Source: an uncultured Rhizobiaceae group bacterium (lineage in GTDB: Bacteria > Pseudomonadota > Alphaproteobacteria > Rhizobiales > Rhizobiaceae). From it: DNA of 10,927 bases. Of this stretch, positions 8,222 to 10,927 are shown one piece after another. Position 1 is the stretch's first letter, and each line of letters starts with the position of its first letter. The notes beneath the pieces are model-generated. The model was not told where the DNA came from and made no database searches. It saw only the letters and a program-made list of their open reading frames with translations. Location: positions 1 to 10,927 of the forward strand of contig CALHHQ010000027.1 of the NCBI GenBank assembly GCA_938030645.1. The letters run 5' to 3'. A program made the position numbers and the translations under genes.

Positions 8222-8225
8222 GGAG
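8222..8225 (+). promoter_or_regulatory. Ribosome binding site selecting the GTG start of galU
   Basis: GGAG lies six bases before GTG at 8232. An overlapping ATG at 8230 is in a different frame and does not give GalU, so this site supports initiation at GTG. Confidence 0.6.
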
Positions 8226-8231
8226 AAACAT

Positions 8232-9128
8232 GTGTCTGCTCACAATCACTTGAAACGCCCAATCCGCAAAGCGGTTTTCCCTGTTGCTGGTTTGGGAACA
8301 CGTTTTCTTCCCGCTTCAAAATCAGTACCCAAAGAGATGCTCACGGTCGTTGATATGCCGGTGATTCAATATGCTGTGAACGAAGCCAAAGAAGCCGGAA
8401 TTGAGCACTTCGTCTTTGTGACTGGCCGTAACAAAAACGCCATTGAAGATCACTTTGATCTCCAGCCCGAACTGCAAGACACACTGGCTGGTCGCGGCAA
8501 AACAGAAATGCTGGATTTGCTGGCCAAACATCAGCCCGAAGCGGGCAGAACGAGCTTCACACGCCAACAAGCTCCGCTTGGACTCGGCCATGCTGTTTGG
8601 TGTGCGCGCGACATAGTAGGTGACGAGCCATTCGCCCTATTACTTCCCGACATGGTGATGAAATCGAACAATAGAGGCTGTCTCGCTTCTATGATGGATG
8701 TCTATAATGAAACCGGTGGCAACATCATTGCTGTTGAACAAACCACCGAGGAAGACATTCCATCCAAAGGCATCGTCGCACCGGGCGAAAAATTCGGTAC
8801 AGGCTTTAAAATTGAGGCCATGGTTGAAAAACCAGCTCTCGAAGACGCACCATCAAACTTGATGATCAACGGTCGCTACATTCTGCAACCGGAAATTTTC
8901 AGCCTGCTGGAAAATCAGGAAACAGGTGCTGGCGGTGAAGTTCAAGTGACTGACGCCATGGAGAAGTTAGCAGGCCAACAGGACTTCTATGGCTATGAAT
9001 TCACTGGTCAAACGTTTGATTGTGGTTTGAAGGAAGGCTTCATTGCAGCCAACATTCATTTCGCTTTGGACCGAGACGACACAGGGCCTGTGGTTCGCAA
9101 AATCATTGAAGATGCGCTCAAAGGCTAA
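8232..9128 (+). CDS. galU: UTP--glucose-1-phosphate uridylyltransferase
   Basis: This cytoplasmic enzyme makes UDP-glucose and pyrophosphate from UTP and glucose-1-phosphate. UDP-glucose feeds lipopolysaccharide, exopolysaccharide, glucan and galactose metabolism. The 298 residues match the bacterial GalU length. The nucleotidyltransferase signature KAVFPVAGLGTRFLPASKS lies at 13-31 (G20, G22, R24), followed by VPKEML (32-37). The uridine-contact region QQAPLGLGHAVW spans 112-123. The metal-binding Asp is probably D140 in LLLPDMV. EKP at 199-201, TGAGGEVQVTDAM at 231-243 and FDCGLKEGF at 262-270 are all typical of GalU. Translation starts at GTG with GGAG six bases before it. The gene stands alone on this strand, between a divergent transglycosylase gene and a convergent outer-membrane protein gene. 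Nothing suggests truncation. The related GalF or CugP are less likely given the full set of GalU motifs. Confidence 0.96.
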   Translation: MSAHNHLKRPIRKAVFPVAGLGTRFLPASKSVPKEMLTVVDMPVIQYAVNEAKEAGIEHFVFVTGRNKNAIEDHFDLQPELQDTLAGRGKTEMLDLLAKHQPEAGRTSFTRQQAPLGLGHAVWCARDIVGDEPFALLLPDMVMKSNNRGCLASMMDVYNETGGNIIAVEQTTEEDIPSKGIVAPGEKFGTGFKIEAMVEKPALEDAPSNLMINGRYILQPEIFSLLENQETGAGGEVQVTDAMEKLAGQQDFYGYEFTGQTFDCGLKEGFIAANIHFALDRDDTGPVVRKIIEDALKG

Positions 9129-9132
9129 AGCC

Positions 9133-9157
9133 AGCAACGCGCATTGTGCGCGTTGCT
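9133..9157. terminator. Strong hairpin at the galU / outer-membrane protein convergent junction
   Basis: A perfect 11-bp inverted repeat has arms AGCAACGCGCA (9133-9143) and TGCGCGTTGCT (9147-9157) around a three-base TTG loop. It starts five bases after the galU stop and reaches into the TAG stop codon of the opposing gene (9156-9158). The GC-rich stem should be very stable and fits a two-way transcription end. Neither strand has a clear T-run after the stem, so it is not a textbook intrinsic terminator. Confidence 0.55.
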
Positions 9158-10778
9158 ATCGCTGAATGCGAATGCCTGCACGGACAGTTGCAGCATCAAA
9201 TCCTGAACCTGATTCTGAACTGATCGCACGCTCGAAGCCTACACGACCTGTAAGTGCGAGAGTTCTGTTCAGACGCCATTCAGCGCCAACTTCAGATTGC
9301 AAGAAAATATCTTCGCGATTGCCCTGATCAAAATCCGTATATGACGCGAACATACGTGCATTGACTGAGAAATTCGGACGAATGTCTCGCGTCGCAGTCA
9401 CCGTTGCGGAATGGACAACAGACCCATTTTCGTCAGCAACAATCGAACCAGCCAAGGTGGAGGCAAGCGTTGCAGACACGGTGGTCAGCCGCTCAGGAGA
9501 CCAATTGATCGTGGCGCTGATCAGAGGGCTTTGAAGCGAATTCAAAGTTGGATCGTCATAAATTTCTGCCCGATATCCCAGCCCCAATGACCCGTTCAAC
9601 TTTTCGCCGAGGTCGATATTAACCCCAGATTGAACTTCATACACGACGCTGTTGCGTCGGTTGCCGTTGCGGTCGACTTCAACATCATGAATACGACCAC
9701 CAGCTGAAACCTGAAAATATGGGCTCAGAGTTGGACTCAGTTCATAAGCAACACGTGCCGTCGCCAGCATCAAATAGTTATTTCGATCTTCTTGGGAAAC
9801 CGAACCGCTACTGACTGTTTCAATATCACCAAAAGTCGTTCGCGTGATCGTTGCACGCAAGCTGGTGGAAAGACGACCAGCATTGCGGGCTATTTCAGCA
9901 TAGCTCTGCAGATCACTAATGATCGGGCGACCGTCCAGCACAAAACCTGTTGGCAGATTTAAGTTCTCACTGGTCGGGGTCTCTGTGGCCAACAAATAGG
10001 CAAGGCCAGCGCGCGCAGTAATTTCGCGATTCACATCAATACGCAGATCAAGAGCACCATTGCCCGATGGCAAATCATCTGAAGCATCGTCAAAAAACGA
10101 CTGGTAATCGAGGCTAATATCACCGCGCAATTCGTGCACAGACCAATTTGATTGAAATGCTGTACGTGCTGTCGTTTGCGAAAATGCACTCGCTGCACCA
10201 CCGTCAGTGGATTCACCATTTGATGTCCAACCAAACTCCTGTTGAAGAGATGGGAAAAGATCAAAACTGCCGAGACGAATTCCCAATGGAGCGTAAGGAT
10301 CTGCTTCTGGATCTCGCCGCGTTCCTTCAATGGGAGCAAATGGGCGGTTGGTAATGGGTGATGCTTCACCCGTTATGGGATCCGCAATCTGAACCTGTGT
10401 GGCACGCCGCGCCCTCGGGTTTCCATCCACTTCAGCTTCATCCGCACCATTGGACAATTGACGAATACTGGCGGTATCGTTAGCGGCTTGTGTTCTCGTA
10501 TTTGTCAGCCCATTAGCGCTGGAACGAACTGTGTTGTCCGCATTGTCATCAGGTATCGGAAGACTGTCACTAAAGACAGGCGTTTGATTGGGTTGGGGAT
10601 CAAGCTCTTGTTCGGAATCGTCAATCCCGTCCAAATTATCGTCTGTCAGAGGTGTTTGGCCTCCGAGGGTTTGACGAAGTTCTGTTGCTTGTTGGGCATG
10701 ACCATACTGCGCCTGAAAACCAAACAGTCCAACAGCAAGCGCAGAGGCAAGCGACAATTGGTGGGTTTTCAGTTTCAT
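9156..10778 (-). CDS. Outer-membrane beta-barrel protein, BBP2-like (PF10082 type)
   Basis: A 540-residue exported protein predicted to sit in the outer membrane. Counting from ATG at 10778, a Lys-starting signal peptide covers about residues 1-28, with the cut near YGHA. Residues 29-155 are low in hydrophobic content and rich in Asp, Asn, Gln, Ser and Thr, probably disordered. A calcium-loop-like DDNLDGIDD lies at 46-54. The segment PLGIRLGSFDLFPSL (164-178) resembles the conserved entry to the barrel in rhizobial outer-membrane beta-barrel proteins. From there to the end, alternating polar and hydrophobic strands with short turns indicate a large barrel. The chain ends in RAGIRIQR, without the usual terminal aromatic residue. 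A GTG two codons upstream (10784) is equally possible as a start, since neither has a clear ribosome binding site. The substrate is unknown. The gene converges on galU, so a link to polysaccharide export is only a suggestion; family members are known mainly as putative porins. Confidence 0.8.
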   Translation of the reverse strand: MKLKTHQLSLASALAVGLFGFQAQYGHAQQATELRQTLGGQTPLTDDNLDGIDDSEQELDPQPNQTPVFSDSLPIPDDNADNTVRSSANGLTNTRTQAANDTASIRQLSNGADEAEVDGNPRARRATQVQIADPITGEASPITNRPFAPIEGTRRDPEADPYAPLGIRLGSFDLFPSLQQEFGWTSNGESTDGGAASAFSQTTARTAFQSNWSVHELRGDISLDYQSFFDDASDDLPSGNGALDLRIDVNREITARAGLAYLLATETPTSENLNLPTGFVLDGRPIISDLQSYAEIARNAGRLSTSLRATITRTTFGDIETVSSGSVSQEDRNNYLMLATARVAYELSPTLSPYFQVSAGGRIHDVEVDRNGNRRNSVVYEVQSGVNIDLGEKLNGSLGLGYRAEIYDDPTLNSLQSPLISATINWSPERLTTVSATLASTLAGSIVADENGSVVHSATVTATRDIRPNFSVNARMFASYTDFDQGNREDIFLQSEVGAEWRLNRTLALTGRVGFERAISSESGSGFDAATVRAGIRIQR

Positions 10779-10927
10779 GTGCACAGAGCCAGTCAGACAG
10801 CAAAAACGGACCGCAAATCAGTCCAATAGATTACCGAAATGTAAACACGCGTGGTTAACCAATCCTTTCATTTCCTAGAACTGCTGTTCAATCACCAATA
10901 ATTTTGGTTCACGAATTGAGACAGATG
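10779..10927 (-). promoter_or_regulatory. Upstream region of the outer-membrane protein gene
   Basis: About 149 bases reach the window edge with no supported gene. On the minus strand TTTACA (10840-10845) matches five of six -35 bases, with a 17-base gap to a poor -10, ACTGAT (10817-10822). A perfect 10-base palindrome TGGTTAACCA lies at 10852-10861, just upstream of the -35-like box, where an operator could sit. The promoter call is weak. Confidence 0.25.

Larger units (their letters stand above)
8036..8231. promoter_or_regulatory. Divergent intergenic region between transglycosylase and galU
   Basis: This 196-base, AT-rich spacer must hold the promoters for both divergent units. On the plus strand TTGAAC (8191-8196) and TACATT (8212-8217) resemble -35 and -10 boxes for galU, but the spacing is only 15 bases. 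No good match for a transglycosylase promoter was found on the minus strand. Two adjacent inverted repeats (8059-8094) and a CtrA-like half-site pair (8108-8123) lie on the transglycosylase side. There is no credible small gene. Confidence 0.45.

Noticed and set aside
8023..8319. A 98-codon minus-strand frame crossing the galU start and the divergent spacer
   Set aside because: It overlaps both the 5' end of galU and the transglycosylase start, and its translation shows no signal or domain. The spacer is better explained as regulatory.
10925..10927. ATG at the last three bases as a start of a rightward gene
   Set aside because: Only one codon is visible, with no clear ribosome binding site, so it cannot be supported.

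Overview
The window looks like chromosomal DNA from an alphaproteobacterium, most likely a member of the Hyphomicrobiales (Rhizobiales) with moderate GC content. The evidence is the type of GltB and GltD, a DUF459 protein with an Arg/Lys-rich leader, an MltB-type transglycosylase without a lipobox, and a PF10082-type outer-membrane barrel next to galU. The species cannot be fixed from the sequence alone. No RNA genes, insertion sequences, CRISPR arrays or clear signs of recent transfer are visible. No gene-free gap exceeds about 200 bases.

Left part (1-5418, plus strand): the 3' five-sixths or so of gltB, followed after 69 bases by complete gltD. Together they encode NADPH-dependent glutamate synthase (GOGAT), the glutamate-forming half of ammonium assimilation. 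The gltB start, its N-terminal catalytic cysteine and the operon promoter lie left of the window.

Middle part (5443-8035, minus strand): two secreted cell-envelope genes that are probably co-transcribed. An MltB-family lytic murein transglycosylase comes first, and 43 bases after it lies a DUF459 (SGNH-fold) protein. The DUF459 protein has a very basic region behind its signal peptide and lacks both the usual catalytic serine and histidine.

Right part: galU (8232-9128, plus strand) makes UDP-glucose for surface polysaccharides. It diverges from the transglycosylase across a 196-base intergenic region that holds two adjacent inverted repeats. It converges on a large outer-membrane beta-barrel gene (9156-10778, minus strand), whose 5' region fills the rest of the window.

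Both convergent junctions (gltD/DUF459 and galU/barrel) are less than 30 bases long, and each carries a perfect hairpin that overlaps a stop codon. Overall this is a core-metabolism and envelope region. I see no convincing undescribed multi-gene system. The least explained part is the transglycosylase/DUF459 pair, because the DUF459 protein appears to have lost the SGNH catalytic residues.
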